Of a stretch of DNA of 64,000 nucleotides, positions 1-8,457 are shown piece by piece. Position numbers and translations under genes: made by a program. The first letter of the stretch is position 1. The number at the start of each line of letters is the position of its first letter. The notes beneath the pieces were generated by a model that was given only the letters and a program-made list of their open reading frames with translations, made no database searches and was not told the origin of the DNA. This DNA is from DTWD01 sp963662965. GTDB taxonomy: Bacteria > Acidobacteriota > Vicinamibacteria > Vicinamibacterales > UBA8438. The stretch spans positions 1,302,001-1,366,000 of the forward strand of contig OY759970.1 in assembly GCA_963662965.1 (NCBI GenBank). The letters are read 5' to 3'.

Positions 1-158
1 GTCCGGGTCATTTCGACAGCACCTTTCGGGCGGGGCATCCCGTAAGGGCCGGCGCTGTGACCCTGCTTAATGGGGTCACAGATGCCCAATCTGCTCCCTC
101 GGCGCGCCTGGCCACACGGGCGCCGCGCTCCGAAATCCGCTGTCGAAATGACCCGGAC
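1..158. repeat. Inverted-repeat element with perfect 20-bp ends
   Basis: Bases 1-20 (GTCCGGGTCATTTCGACAGC) are the exact reverse complement of 139-158. An inner 9-bp perfect stem (55-63 with 73-81) lies between them. No convincing gene is present. The left arm begins at the window edge, so the element may extend further. The form suits a small non-autonomous mobile element or a large cruciform. No transposase is visible and no target duplication can be checked. Confidence 0.7.
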
Positions 159-191
159 ACTCCACTAGTGCCAGCGCCAGTCTCGGTTTTG

Positions 192-267
192 GGGCCCATA
201 GCTCAGCGGTTAGAGCCGCCGGCTCATAACCGGTCTGTCCCAGGTTCGAATCCTGGTGGGCCCACCA
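192..267 (+). tRNA. tRNA with CAU anticodon (Ile2 type more likely than elongator Met)
   Basis: A full 76-nt cloverleaf with encoded CCA is visible. The acceptor stem is GGGCCCA/TGGGCCC, the D arm contains GCTC/GAGC, the anticodon stem-loop has loop CTCATAA, and the T arm is CCAGG-TTCGAAT-CCTGG. The anticodon is CAU. It is not an initiator, because pair 1-72 is intact and the three G-C pairs of the anticodon stem are absent. The GGGCCC acceptor end and D-arm resemble the lysidine-modified Ile2 tRNA that reads AUA, but elongator Met cannot be excluded by eye. Confidence 0.93.
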
Positions 268-310
268 TCCTCGCGGGTGCGGCGACGCTGCACCGCGCTT
301 CACTTACTGA

Positions 311-335
311 AGCCCCGCTTAGACGGGGCTTTTTT
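311..335 (+). terminator. Rho-independent terminator after the tRNA
   Basis: The stem AGCCCCG / CGGGGCT (311-317 and 324-330) closes a 6-base loop and is followed by a T run to 335. It terminates the tRNA transcript and lies only 8 bases before the next start codon. The downstream gene must therefore be expressed by read-through, from a promoter inside the tRNA unit, or from a very short leader. Confidence 0.85.
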
Positions 336-343
336 GTTGCCTG

Positions 344-1075
344 ATGCTGCCCGAACTCGATCGACTCGTTCGCCTTCAACAGCTGGATGATGCCATGACC
401 GCCGCGCGTCAGGCGATTGATGCCTTCCCCGCCAAGAGCGATGCTCTCGACGCGCGTGTGGAGGAACGCACCGGCACTCTCGCGAACGCGGAGCAGCGGC
501 TCGCCGACCACAAGACGGCGCGGCAGGAGCTGGAGAAAGACGTCGCACAAGTGCAGACGAGGCTCACGCGGTTCAAAGGGCAGCTCATGGAGGTGAAGAC
601 CAACAAGGAATACCACGCCGTCCAGGTGGAGATCGCCACCGCCGAGGCCGAGGTTCAGCGCCTCGAAGACCAGATTCTCGAGCGCATGCTTGAGGGTGAC
701 GAGCTCAATGCCGAGATGGCTGACGCCCAGCAGGCGGTCAAGACCGAGAAGGCCGCCGTCTCGGAAGAGCGCGACGCACTGGAAAAAGAACGCGCCGATC
801 TGCAGGCACAGGTCGACAAACATGCCTCCGAACGCACCAGGCTCGTGGTCGAGATCTCCGTCCAGACGATGGCGCTATTCGACACGTTGTCTCGTGGGCG
901 AAAGGGTGTCGCGCTCGCCGAGGTACGCGATGGTCGATGCTCTATCTGCCAAGTCCGGCTTCGGCCGCAGCTCTGCAACGACGTGCGGCACAACGTCGCG
1001 CTGCTCCAGTGTGAGAGCTGCCAGCGCGTCTTGTACTATCCCGCCGAGTCTGGCGTCGCGACAGAATCATCGTGA
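344..1075 (+). CDS. Coiled-coil zinc-ribbon protein (C4-type, zf-RING_7 family)
   Basis: A 243-residue protein. Residues ~20-175 are a long charged heptad-like region predicted to be coiled coil. The C-terminus carries a zinc ribbon with C199-x2-C202 and C223-x2-C226. This is the architecture of the widespread CT398/zf-RING_7 family, whose members often sit beside RNase H genes and are thought to act in nucleic-acid or flagellar contexts; the function is not established. Its stop overlaps the next start (GTGA), so the two are co-translated. No clear ribosome site precedes ATG 344, because the tRNA terminator is immediately upstream. Confidence 0.85.
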   Translation: MLPELDRLVRLQQLDDAMTAARQAIDAFPAKSDALDARVEERTGTLANAEQRLADHKTARQELEKDVAQVQTRLTRFKGQLMEVKTNKEYHAVQVEIATAEAEVQRLEDQILERMLEGDELNAEMADAQQAVKTEKAAVSEERDALEKERADLQAQVDKHASERTRLVVEISVQTMALFDTLSRGRKGVALAEVRDGRCSICQVRLRPQLCNDVRHNVALLQCESCQRVLYYPAESGVATESS

Positions 1076-1908
1076 GCGCACCGGTCATCGCGTACATTGA
1101 TGGCGGCGCCCGCGGAAATCCAGGTCCCGCCGGGTACGGTGTGAGCATTGAGACAGCCGACGGGCGGGTCATCGAGCAGCTGACCGGCGCCATCGGCGTA
1201 GCCACAAACAACAACGCCGAGTACAGAGGACTGATCGCGGCCCTCGAGTACCTGGTGGACAACCGGCATGCAACCGTCGTCATTCGGTCTGACTCCCAGC
1301 TGCTGACACGGCAGATGCGCGGCGAGTACCGCGTGCGGCATCCGGCGCTGCGCTCATTGCACGCACGCGCCAGTGAGCTGGCGTCACGCCTGACCCGCGT
1401 CGAATACGAGCACGTCCCGCGCGAGCAGAATCAGCGCGCTGATGCACTCGCCAATGTGGCCATGGATGGAGGCCCAGAGCCAGCCGCACCGTCGGCGCCC
1501 GACGCGCTCCCCCCAGGGACGCCGGCCTCAGGCATCGTCGGCGTCGGGATCGACATCGAGGACGTGGCGCGGGTCGATGATCTACTGCATCGCTACGGTG
1601 ACCGTTTTATCGCGCGTGTCTTTACCGACGACGAGGCGGAGTACTGTCGACGTCGCCGGTTTCCCGCCCAACATCTCGCGGGGCGCTTCTCGGCGAAGGA
1701 AGCGACCATGAAGGCCCTCGGCACGGGACGCGCACGGGGTGTGCTCTGGCGCGATATCGAAGTGGTCCGGCGCGGCGGTCCGCCGCAACTCGCGTTGCGA
1801 GGGGGCGCACAGCGGCGCTTCGAAACCCTCGGCGCGATCGACGCGTTGCTGAGCATCACCCATACTCGGACTATCGCGATGGCCCAGGTCATTCTCATGC
1901 GGGGCTGA
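1072..1908 (+). CDS. RNase HI - holo-ACP synthase fusion protein
   Basis: A 278-residue two-domain protein starting at GTG 1072, which overlaps the upstream stop by 4 bases. Residues ~4-132 are an RNase HI fold with all four catalytic acidic residues: D10 (YIDGGARGNPG), E50 (NNNAEYRG), D74 (RSDSQ) and D124 (RADALAN). A Pro/Ala linker (~133-153) leads to a 4'-phosphopantetheinyl transferase of AcpS type (~155-278) with metal-binding D161 (GVGIDIE) and E210 (FSAKEA). One half removes RNA from RNA-DNA hybrids; the other activates acyl carrier protein with coenzyme A. No pathway links them, so the fusion may only fix co-expression. The last codons (CGG GGC TGA) lie in a dispersed repeat. Confidence 0.88.
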   Translation: MSAPVIAYIDGGARGNPGPAGYGVSIETADGRVIEQLTGAIGVATNNNAEYRGLIAALEYLVDNRHATVVIRSDSQLLTRQMRGEYRVRHPALRSLHARASELASRLTRVEYEHVPREQNQRADALANVAMDGGPEPAAPSAPDALPPGTPASGIVGVGIDIEDVARVDDLLHRYGDRFIARVFTDDEAEYCRRRRFPAQHLAGRFSAKEATMKALGTGRARGVLWRDIEVVRRGGPPQLALRGGAQRRFETLGAIDALLSITHTRTIAMAQVILMRG

Positions 1909-1916
1909 CTGCCCCG
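1901..1916. repeat. Core of the dispersed GGGGC-TGACT-GCCCC repeat
   Basis: The hairpin GGGGC-TGACT-GCCCC overlaps the stop codon of the RNase HI-AcpS gene. The same core recurs at about 26086, 31246, 54762, 60108 and 61603, with a variant near 8301. Confidence 0.6.
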
Positions 1917-2024
1917 TCTGAGTAAGGTCAACTGCGGTTGTCGTACGATTCCAAGATCGTGCAGTTTATCGGCGCTCTCGAGCGGCACGACACTTGCGAG
2001 GGACGGTGGCGGAGGTCATCAACC

Positions 2025-2310
2025 ATGCAAGTGAAAATCGTGCAACACAACAACGGCGGCCCGGCTGGCAAGCTCGCGGATGCCGAACTGCACTTTGATG
2101 ACGGACCGCTCGCGGGGCTGAAGCTGGTCGGTATTACAGTGTGGGAAGGACGCGACGGACAGGCGCAGGTCACGCTGCCGACTCGACACTACACGGTGGA
2201 CGGGGAGCGGCGACGTTACATCCTGCTGAGACCGGCGTCGGACGCCAGCACGACGGACCTATCTCCGTCGCGAGATCATGGACGCGTTCGAGCGCACGCA
2301 GCGGCAGTGA
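2025..2310 (+). pseudogene. Small conserved-looking protein, frameshifted
   Basis: Reading from ATG 2025 gives 78 plausible residues (MQVKIVQHNNGG... ending ASTTD). The frame then runs into an arginine-rich sequence over the start of the ftsZ region. Skipping one C at 2258-2259 restores 16 residues (YLRREIMDAFERTQRQ) and a stop at 2308-2310, 6 bases before the convergent ftsZ stop. The restored ~94-residue product has alternating beta-like segments and a helical end, weakly reminiscent of SpoVG-like proteins, but I do not recognise the family securely. No slippery heptamer is visible, so decay or a sequence error is likelier than programmed shifting. Confidence 0.6.
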
Positions 2311-2316
2311 CCCGGC

Positions 2317-3612
2317 CTACTCGGCCCGCTGACGCAGGAACGCGGGTACAGCGCCCGGTACCTGTTCCTCCGGCAGGTCGAGGTCGGCAAGAGGATCCAC
2401 GCCGGCCTCAGTGTCTCCGGCAGGTAGCGGGAGCTCGATCAGCGGTCGCCGCGAAATAGCAAAGCCGCCGCTCGAGCTGATTGCCGCGATGGCGCCGGGC
2501 TCGGCCGGCTCCTCCTGCTTCCAGTTCGCGTAGTTCTGGAGATCGACCGGCGTATCCGCGGCGGCAGCGGCGCTGGCCTCCTCGGCACGTTGCGCTCCCA
2601 CATCGTCGAATCCAGTGGCGATCACGGTGATCTTGACCTTGCCCTCCATCCCGGGATCGATGACGGCACCGAAGATGATGTTCGCGTCCTCGTGCGCCGC
2701 CTCGTGAATGATGCTCGTTGCCTCACTCACCTCGAGCATCGAGAGATCCGATCCGCCCGTCACATTGACGATGACGCCACGCGCGCCTTCGACGCGCGCG
2801 TCCTCGAGCAGTGGGCTGCAAATGGCACGGCTGGCCGCGTCGATTGCACGGTTCTCGCCCTCGCCGTACCCGGTTCCCATGATGGCCATACCCATTCCAG
2901 ACATGATGGTCGTCACATCAGCGAAGTCGAGGTTGATCAAGCCGGGAACAAGAATGAGATCCGAGATCCCCTGAATCGCTTGGCGAAGCACGTCGTCGGC
3001 AACAGAGAACGCCTCGGTCAAACTCGTGCTCCGGTCAATCGTTGCGAGCAACCGTTCGTTCGGAATGGCGATGACCGTGTCGACCGCGGCGCGGAGCTCT
3101 TCGAGCCCTCGCTCGGCCTGTTTCCCGCGTCGCTTCCCTTCGAACGTGAACGGTTTCGTCACCACCGCGACGGTCAACGCTCCGAGCTCGCTCGCAAGGT
3201 TGGCAATCACCGGGGCCGCCCCGGTGCCCGTCCCGCCCCCGAGTCCCGCCGTGACGAACACCATGTCGGCGCCGTCGAGCGCACCGATGATCTGCTCCGT
3301 ATCCTCGAGCGCCGCCTGACGGCCGATGTTGGGGTCCGCACCCGCACCGAGACCCTTGGTCAGCTTCTTGCCAACTTGTAGTCGCACCGGCGCGGCGTTC
3401 GTCGTGAGCGCCTGGGCGTCGGTGTTTGCCACGATGAACTCGACGCCACCCAACCCGGCCGACACCATCCGGTTCACGGCATTGCTCCCACCGCCACCAA
3501 CCCCAATGACCTTGATATGAGCGCCGGGGCGCACGTCATCGTCAAGCGTCAGCCGCATGTCCCGCTCGGCACGTGGCTCCGGTGCACCGATGGTCTCGTG
3601 GGATTCCGCCAT
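2317..3612 (-). CDS. ftsZ: Cell division protein FtsZ
   Basis: A 431-residue tubulin-like GTPase that polymerises into the cytokinetic ring. The GTP-binding signature GGGTGTG is at residues 125-131 and the N-terminal phosphate loop GVGGGGSNAV at ~37-46. The C-terminus ends AVPAFLRQRAE, which fits the conserved tail that binds FtsA. ATG 3612 is preceded by a strong AGGAGGAGGAG ribosome site. It is the last gene of the dcw cluster, 18 bases after ftsA. Confidence 0.98.
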   Translation of the reverse strand: MAESHETIGAPEPRAERDMRLTLDDDVRPGAHIKVIGVGGGGSNAVNRMVSAGLGGVEFIVANTDAQALTTNAAPVRLQVGKKLTKGLGAGADPNIGRQAALEDTEQIIGALDGADMVFVTAGLGGGTGTGAAPVIANLASELGALTVAVVTKPFTFEGKRRGKQAERGLEELRAAVDTVIAIPNERLLATIDRSTSLTEAFSVADDVLRQAIQGISDLILVPGLINLDFADVTTIMSGMGMAIMGTGYGEGENRAIDAASRAICSPLLEDARVEGARGVIVNVTGGSDLSMLEVSEATSIIHEAAHEDANIIFGAVIDPGMEGKVKITVIATGFDDVGAQRAEEASAAAAADTPVDLQNYANWKQEEPAEPGAIAAISSSGGFAISRRPLIELPLPAGDTEAGVDPLADLDLPEEQVPGAVPAFLRQRAE

Positions 3613-3630
3613 GCTCCTCCTCCTCGCCGT

Positions 3631-4863
3631 CTAGAAGAACTCTTTGAAGAGTCCACGCAGCCGACCGGCGACCCGACTCAAGGCGCCGCCGGCGGTACGG
3701 TTCTGATCCGTCACTTGATTGCGATGGGCGTACATCATGAGACCGACCGCAGTGGCAAATGCCGGATTGTTCACGTGGTCAGTCAACCCGCCGACTCCGA
3801 CGGGGCATCCCCGGCGAATCGGCAAGTCGAAGATCTGATCGGCGATCTCCGGCATCCCGTCGAGCAACGAGCCGCCACCAGTCAGCACGATGCCGGAGTG
3901 CAGCGAGTTCTCGTAGCCTGCACGCCGAACCTCGTCCCACAGTTGATGAAAGATTTCCTCAGCCCGCGGTTGCAGCACCTCGGCCAGGACGTGCCGAGAC
4001 ATGATCCGGGGCTGGCGTCCACCGACGCTCGCGACTTCGATCGTCTGCTCTTCGTCGACCAGTCCGGCCAGGGCGCATCCGCTACGGCGCTTCGTCTTCT
4101 CCGCCTCGGGAATCGGCGTTCGCAGTCCCACGGCGATGTCGTTCGTGAAATGGTCGCCACCGAGCGTGAGGGCGCCGGTATGCCACAGGCTGCCACGTTC
4201 GAACACGGCGAAGTCGGTCGTGCCACCGCCGACATCTACAAGCGCCACGCCGAGTTCCTTCTCGTCGGTCGTGAGCACCGCTTCGGCTGCCGCCATCTGC
4301 TCGAGCACCGTGTCGACGATGGCGACGCCCGCCCGGTTGACGCAAGCCACGATGTTCTGCGTCGTGGACGAACTGCCGGTCACGATGTGCACGTTGACCT
4401 CAAGACGGGATCCGGTCATCCCGATCGGCGCGCCGATCCCATCCTGCTCGTCGACCACGAAGTCCTGAGGCAGGACGTGCAAGATCTCCCGTCCACTCGG
4501 CAATGACACCGCTTTCGCCGCGTCGATGGCCCGTCGGACGTCGTCCCGAGTGATTTCGCGGTTCTTCCCCGCCACGGCAACCACCCCGCGGCTGTTGAAG
4601 GCCTTGGCGTGTCCGCTGGAGAGACCGAGGTGTACCGAGTCGATCTCGACACCGGCAGTCAGTTCCGCTTCCTCGATCGCTTTCTTGATCGACTCGACGG
4701 CCGCTTCGAGATTGACGACGACACCTCGGCGAATCCCGCGCGCCTCAGAAATGCCGATTCCGACAATGTCGAGGCTGCCGTCTTCCATCGCTTCCCCGAC
4801 GATGGCGGCGATCTTCGAGGTCCCGACATCGAGCCCGACGACGTATTGCTCCTTACGCGCCAC
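3631..4863 (-). CDS. ftsA: Cell division protein FtsA
   Basis: A 410-residue actin-like ATPase that tethers FtsZ filaments to the membrane. The N-terminus (VGLDVGTSKIAAIVGE) is the first phosphate loop, and VDVGGGTTDFAVF and VLTGGGSLLDG are the second phosphate and adenosine motifs. The end GRLRGLFKEFF is an amphipathic membrane-targeting helix. The start is GTG 4863 with GGAGG a few bases upstream. It lies between ftsQ and ftsZ in canonical order. Confidence 0.97.
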   Translation of the reverse strand: MARKEQYVVGLDVGTSKIAAIVGEAMEDGSLDIVGIGISEARGIRRGVVVNLEAAVESIKKAIEEAELTAGVEIDSVHLGLSSGHAKAFNSRGVVAVAGKNREITRDDVRRAIDAAKAVSLPSGREILHVLPQDFVVDEQDGIGAPIGMTGSRLEVNVHIVTGSSSTTQNIVACVNRAGVAIVDTVLEQMAAAEAVLTTDEKELGVALVDVGGGTTDFAVFERGSLWHTGALTLGGDHFTNDIAVGLRTPIPEAEKTKRRSGCALAGLVDEEQTIEVASVGGRQPRIMSRHVLAEVLQPRAEEIFHQLWDEVRRAGYENSLHSGIVLTGGGSLLDGMPEIADQIFDLPIRRGCPVGVGGLTDHVNNPAFATAVGLMMYAHRNQVTDQNRTAGGALSRVAGRLRGLFKEFF

Positions 4864-4908
4864 ACTGCCTCCGTTGACGGCTTCCGCCGCGTTCCTCTCG
4901 CTGTACGG

Positions 4909-5775
4909 TCACTGCGCCCGCTCCGCTCCCCAGCGCGTGAGAACACGCGCCTCCGCCAGGTCGTCCTGGCCCGCCGGGCGGACATACACTCGTCGGTCGA
5001 ATCTCAGGTCGACGTAGTCGACATCCGGCACGCGCGCGCGGAGTGACGATTCGAGCTCCAGATACGTCTGCAGTCGCTCCGCGAACTGCTCCTCACCGAG
5101 ATGGATGAGAGCCGAGTCTCCGGTCAGCAGCACCACGGCATCGTGGGGGTCACTGACGTCTACTTGAGAAATACGCGCCGCCAATTCGGCGTACGCGCCA
5201 ACGTCCGTGAGTAGACGCGCCGCGAGCGCGGCGTGGCGGTCGTCAACCTGCGCGCCACGGTCGTCGTCACCGGTAGACAGTCCGTCGATGATCGGCAGAT
5301 CCAGATCGGCGAATCTGGACCCGAACTCATCGATGATCCGACCCGCAGGGTCGATGAGATAGAGCCGTGTTCCGAAACGCGCGAGCCCGACCGGTTCGCG
5401 CTCGTCCAGGGTGACTTCAATGGTCGACGGCAGGACCCGTCGCAGGGTCGCGTCCTTGACCCAGCCAGAGGTCAGCAAGCTCGCACGGCCTCGCTCGAGA
5501 TCGGCCACAAGGACGTTCTGTCCCTGGAACGTCGCCACCAGCGCGAGCACCTCTCCCGTCGACAGACGGTTATTCCCAGCCACGGTGATCGTCTCGACGC
5601 TGAGCCAGGGAGTGCGACGCGCGGCCTCGACGATCCAGTAGGTGCCACCAGCCAGCACGACGGTGATGGCCGCGACGCGACCCATGAGCCTTCGGCGCGC
5701 GGCAATCCGCCGGCGGCGACTCGGTTTGAGATGCGCCCGGTGAAAGCGCTTGTCGGGGCGCGTGGGGACCATCAC
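4909..5775 (-). CDS. ftsQ: Cell division protein FtsQ (DivIB)
   Basis: A 288-residue bitopic protein. A very basic cytoplasmic end (residues 1-31) precedes a single membrane helix (~32-50), a POTRA domain (~58-128, starting VETITVAGNNRLS) and the FtsQ/DivIB periplasmic domain. It links early and late divisome proteins by holding FtsL/FtsB. The GTG start overlaps the murC stop by 4 bases (GTGA), indicating coupling. No ddl or murB gene lies beside it, unlike many dcw clusters. Confidence 0.93.
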   Translation of the reverse strand: MMVPTRPDKRFHRAHLKPSRRRRIAARRRLMGRVAAITVVLAGGTYWIVEAARRTPWLSVETITVAGNNRLSTGEVLALVATFQGQNVLVADLERGRASLLTSGWVKDATLRRVLPSTIEVTLDEREPVGLARFGTRLYLIDPAGRIIDEFGSRFADLDLPIIDGLSTGDDDRGAQVDDRHAALAARLLTDVGAYAELAARISQVDVSDPHDAVVLLTGDSALIHLGEEQFAERLQTYLELESSLRARVPDVDYVDLRFDRRVYVRPAGQDDLAEARVLTRWGAERAQ

Positions 5776-7166
5776 GACGCGCGTCCTTTCTCAAGTAGCT
5801 CGATCACACGCGGGACCAGCCGACCGACGGAACCGGCTCCCAGCACGACCACCATGTCGCCGGGACGAACCGACGCGACGGCGCGGTCGGCAGCGGCGTC
5901 GAGGCTGTCTGCCACGTGCACTGGGATCGCCGCGTGCCGGCGAACAGCCGCGGCCACCGCGGCGGCGTCGGCGCCGGCAATCGGCGGTTCGCTGGCCGCA
6001 TAGACGTCCGTCAGAACAACCGCGTCCGCGCGGGCGAGTACCTTCCCGAATTGATCGAGTAACCGTGCGGTCCGCGTATACCGATGCGGCTGGAACAGCA
6101 CGACCAGTCGGCCGGGCTGACTCAATCGCGCCGTGTCGAGCACGGCCGCAATCTCGGTCGGATGATGTCCGTAGTCGTCGACCACGTCGATCTTGCTCGT
6201 GGTGCGATAGCGCTGGAACCGGCGGCGGACACCGGCAAATCCTCCCAGCGCGTCGACAGCCACGTCCGGGCTAATGTCGAGCCAGGAGGCGACCGCGACC
6301 GCGGCGAGCGCGTTGCGCAGATTGTGGAGACCGGGTACCGCCAGGCGGAGCGATGTGTCGTGGACCGTGGCGCCGATGGTCACTGTCACACGACATCGTG
6401 AACCGTCAGGATCGAGTTCGATGTCGTCGGCGCGCACGGAAGCTTCGGCGGCCTCAGTCCCGTAGGTCAGCACGCGGCGCGGACACCGTGTGGCAAGCGC
6501 TGCCAGCCTCGCATCATCGACGCAGACGACCACGCAGCCGTTACTCGGCACGCGCGTCGCGAACTCCTCGAAGGCCCGCTCGAGGCCGTCGAGGCCGTCG
6601 TAGGCGTCGAGGTGTTCGTCGTCCAGGTTCGTCAGCACCGCAATCTCAGGAGCGAGATGCAGGAACGAACGGTCGCTCTCGTCGGCTTCGACCACCATGA
6701 ACGGTCCGTGGCCCTGCCGCGCGGTGCCACCGAACGCCCCGACCACGCCGCCGATCACCACAGTGGGGTCGAGGCCGGCGGCTTCCAGGACGAGCGCGAC
6801 CATGGATGACGTGGTCGTCTTGCCGTGCGACCCAGCGATGGCAACCGACCGCTTCAGACGCGCAAGCTCGGCGAGCATCGCCCCGCGCCCCACAACTGGG
6901 ATCTGCCTCCGACGCGCCTCGACCACCTCCGGGTTGTCGTCTGGCACTGCCGATGAGACCACCACGAGCTCGGCCGCGCCGACCTGGCTCGCCGCGTGCG
7001 CCTCGAACACGTTGATCCCAACCGCGCGCAGTCGCCTGACCGCGTCCGACGCGACAAGGTCCGAGCCGTCCACCTCGTAGCCAAGGGTGTGGAGGTGCTC
7101 CGCGATCCCGCTCATTCCGATGCCGCCAATGCCGACCATGTGAATCCGCTTGATTCCTTCGAGCAC
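5772..7166 (-). CDS. murC: UDP-N-acetylmuramate--L-alanine ligase MurC
   Basis: Cytosolic Mur ligase adding L-Ala to UDP-MurNAc. With GTG 7166 the product is 464 residues, the usual family length. The N-terminal Rossmann motif is IHMVGIGGIGMSGIA, the ATP-binding loop GSHGKTT is at ~112-118, and DDYGHHPTEI is the typical C-terminal motif. I chose GTG 7166 because AGGA lies 8-9 bases upstream; an in-frame start at 7253 would overlap murG and add non-family sequence. Confidence 0.95.
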   Translation of the reverse strand: MLEGIKRIHMVGIGGIGMSGIAEHLHTLGYEVDGSDLVASDAVRRLRAVGINVFEAHAASQVGAAELVVVSSAVPDDNPEVVEARRRQIPVVGRGAMLAELARLKRSVAIAGSHGKTTTSSMVALVLEAAGLDPTVVIGGVVGAFGGTARQGHGPFMVVEADESDRSFLHLAPEIAVLTNLDDEHLDAYDGLDGLERAFEEFATRVPSNGCVVVCVDDARLAALATRCPRRVLTYGTEAAEASVRADDIELDPDGSRCRVTVTIGATVHDTSLRLAVPGLHNLRNALAAVAVASWLDISPDVAVDALGGFAGVRRRFQRYRTTSKIDVVDDYGHHPTEIAAVLDTARLSQPGRLVVLFQPHRYTRTARLLDQFGKVLARADAVVLTDVYAASEPPIAGADAAAVAAAVRRHAAIPVHVADSLDAAADRAVASVRPGDMVVVLGAGSVGRLVPRVIELLEKGRAS

Positions 7167-7176
7167 ACGTTTCGTC

Positions 7177-8292
7177 CTACTCGTGTTTTGTCTGCGCGGA
7201 GCCCGTCCGCCCCATGAGCTGTTCGGCGCGCGTGACCACCGCGTCCGCCGCATCCGGTTTCGCCAGTTGGCGCGCCGCCTCGGACATTACCCGCCGGCGC
7301 TCGCCGTCGCTCACGAGCGCCACCAAGCGCTCGGCCAGCCGGGCGTCGAGGTCGGCCTGCTCGACCACCTCGCCTGCCCCTGCGTCTCGGACCGCCGCCG
7401 CGTTGCGCCGTTGGTGGTCGTGAGTCGCATAGGGAAACGGCACGATGAGCGCTGGTCGTCCGGTAGCCGCCACTTCGGCCAGCGTCGTGGCGCCTGCCCG
7501 ACAGACCACCACGTCCGCCGCCTGCATTTCTTCCTCCATCGCGTCAAAAAACCGTTCGACCCGCGCGTCGAGACCGGCGCGACGGTACGCCTCGCGCACC
7601 GCGTCAAGATCCGACTCCCCCGTCTGATGCGTGACGGCGACCCCTCCCGGCACCGCGGCAAGGGTCGGTGCCGCTGCCGCCATCGCCTCGTTGATCGAGT
7701 GCGCGCCTTGTGACCCGCCGACGACAAGAACGCGTGGCCGTCCCGGGTGGCGGAGCGCCGCGTCTCGTGCGGCAAAGAAGCCCCGTCGCACCGGATTGCC
7801 GCTGACAAACGCCTTCGCTCCAAAAAACGCCGCGGTCGCGTCGAACGACACCGCTGCCGCTCTCACGACCGGCGCGAGGAGACGGTTGGTTACCCCCGGC
7901 ACGGCGTTCTGCTCGAGAATCATGGTGGGACGCCCGCTCAGCGCGCCAAGCAAGACCAGCGGTCCGGCGCTGTAGCCACCGAGACCGATCACCAGATCCG
8001 GTTGCGTGCGACGCAGGATGCGCGCGGCGTCGATCAGCGTGATCGGCACCAAGGCCGCCGTCCGCAGGATTGCCAACGGCGACTTGCCAACGAGCCCCGC
8101 GCTGCGAATACGTTCGAACGGGAAACCCTCCCGCGCCAGGGCGCGGGCTTCGACTCCGCGGCCCGTTCCGGCAAACACGACGTAGGCGTCGCGATACCGC
8201 TCCACCAACGCGCGAGCCACCGCGATGCCCGGAAACAGGTGTCCGCCCGTTCCGCCGCCGGCGAAGAGCACTCGTGGTGGCGTAATGGTCAT
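7177..8292 (-). CDS. murG: UDP-GlcNAc:lipid I N-acetylglucosaminyltransferase MurG
   Basis: A 371-residue glycosyltransferase of family GT28 that converts lipid I to lipid II on the inner membrane face. The glycine-rich loop AGGGTGGHLFPG (~11-22) and the C-terminal GATTLAE donor-binding motif are clear. ATG 8292 (MTITPPRVLF) is the family-like start; a longer in-frame reading to 8415 would translate the dispersed repeat at 8298-8400 and is rejected. Confidence 0.96.
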   Translation of the reverse strand: MTITPPRVLFAGGGTGGHLFPGIAVARALVERYRDAYVVFAGTGRGVEARALAREGFPFERIRSAGLVGKSPLAILRTAALVPITLIDAARILRRTQPDLVIGLGGYSAGPLVLLGALSGRPTMILEQNAVPGVTNRLLAPVVRAAAVSFDATAAFFGAKAFVSGNPVRRGFFAARDAALRHPGRPRVLVVGGSQGAHSINEAMAAAAPTLAAVPGGVAVTHQTGESDLDAVREAYRRAGLDARVERFFDAMEEEMQAADVVVCRAGATTLAEVAATGRPALIVPFPYATHDHQRRNAAAVRDAGAGEVVEQADLDARLAERLVALVSDGERRRVMSEAARQLAKPDAADAVVTRAEQLMGRTGSAQTKHE

Positions 8293-8297
8293 CTTTG

Positions 8298-8400
8298 TTA
8301 GACGGGGCCTGCGGCCCCGAACCCCGCCGCCGCCACTTCGCGGGGACCCCAACCACCCCACTCCGTGGCGGCGGGGGCGCGCCGTGCACGCCCTGCTCGC
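8298..8400. repeat. Dispersed hairpin repeat between ftsW and murG
   Basis: Begins TTAGACGGGGCCTGCGGCCC and contains the arms CGCCGCCGCCAC and GTGGCGGCGG. It belongs to the same family as the copies at 26079, 29139, 31240, 54721, 60034 and 61513. It interrupts the otherwise tightly packed dcw cluster, separating ftsW and murG by 165 bases, and could form strong RNA hairpins in the dcw transcript. Confidence 0.7.
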
Positions 8401-8457
8401 TGACCCAAGCGACAAATTCCGATGTGACAGTGCACTCCCGGTTCATCTCCATGCGCG

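Noticed and set aside
192..267. Initiator tRNA-Met
   Set aside because: The first acceptor pair is intact and the initiator-type anticodon stem G-C run is missing.
2256..2262. Programmed ribosomal frameshift in the small gene next to ftsZ
   Set aside because: No slippery heptamer or downstream pseudoknot; the same holds for the PhzF-like and membrane genes.
2590..3381. Long open frame on the plus strand opposite ftsZ
   Set aside because: Antisense shadow of a high-GC gene; Arg/His/Asp-rich with no family features.
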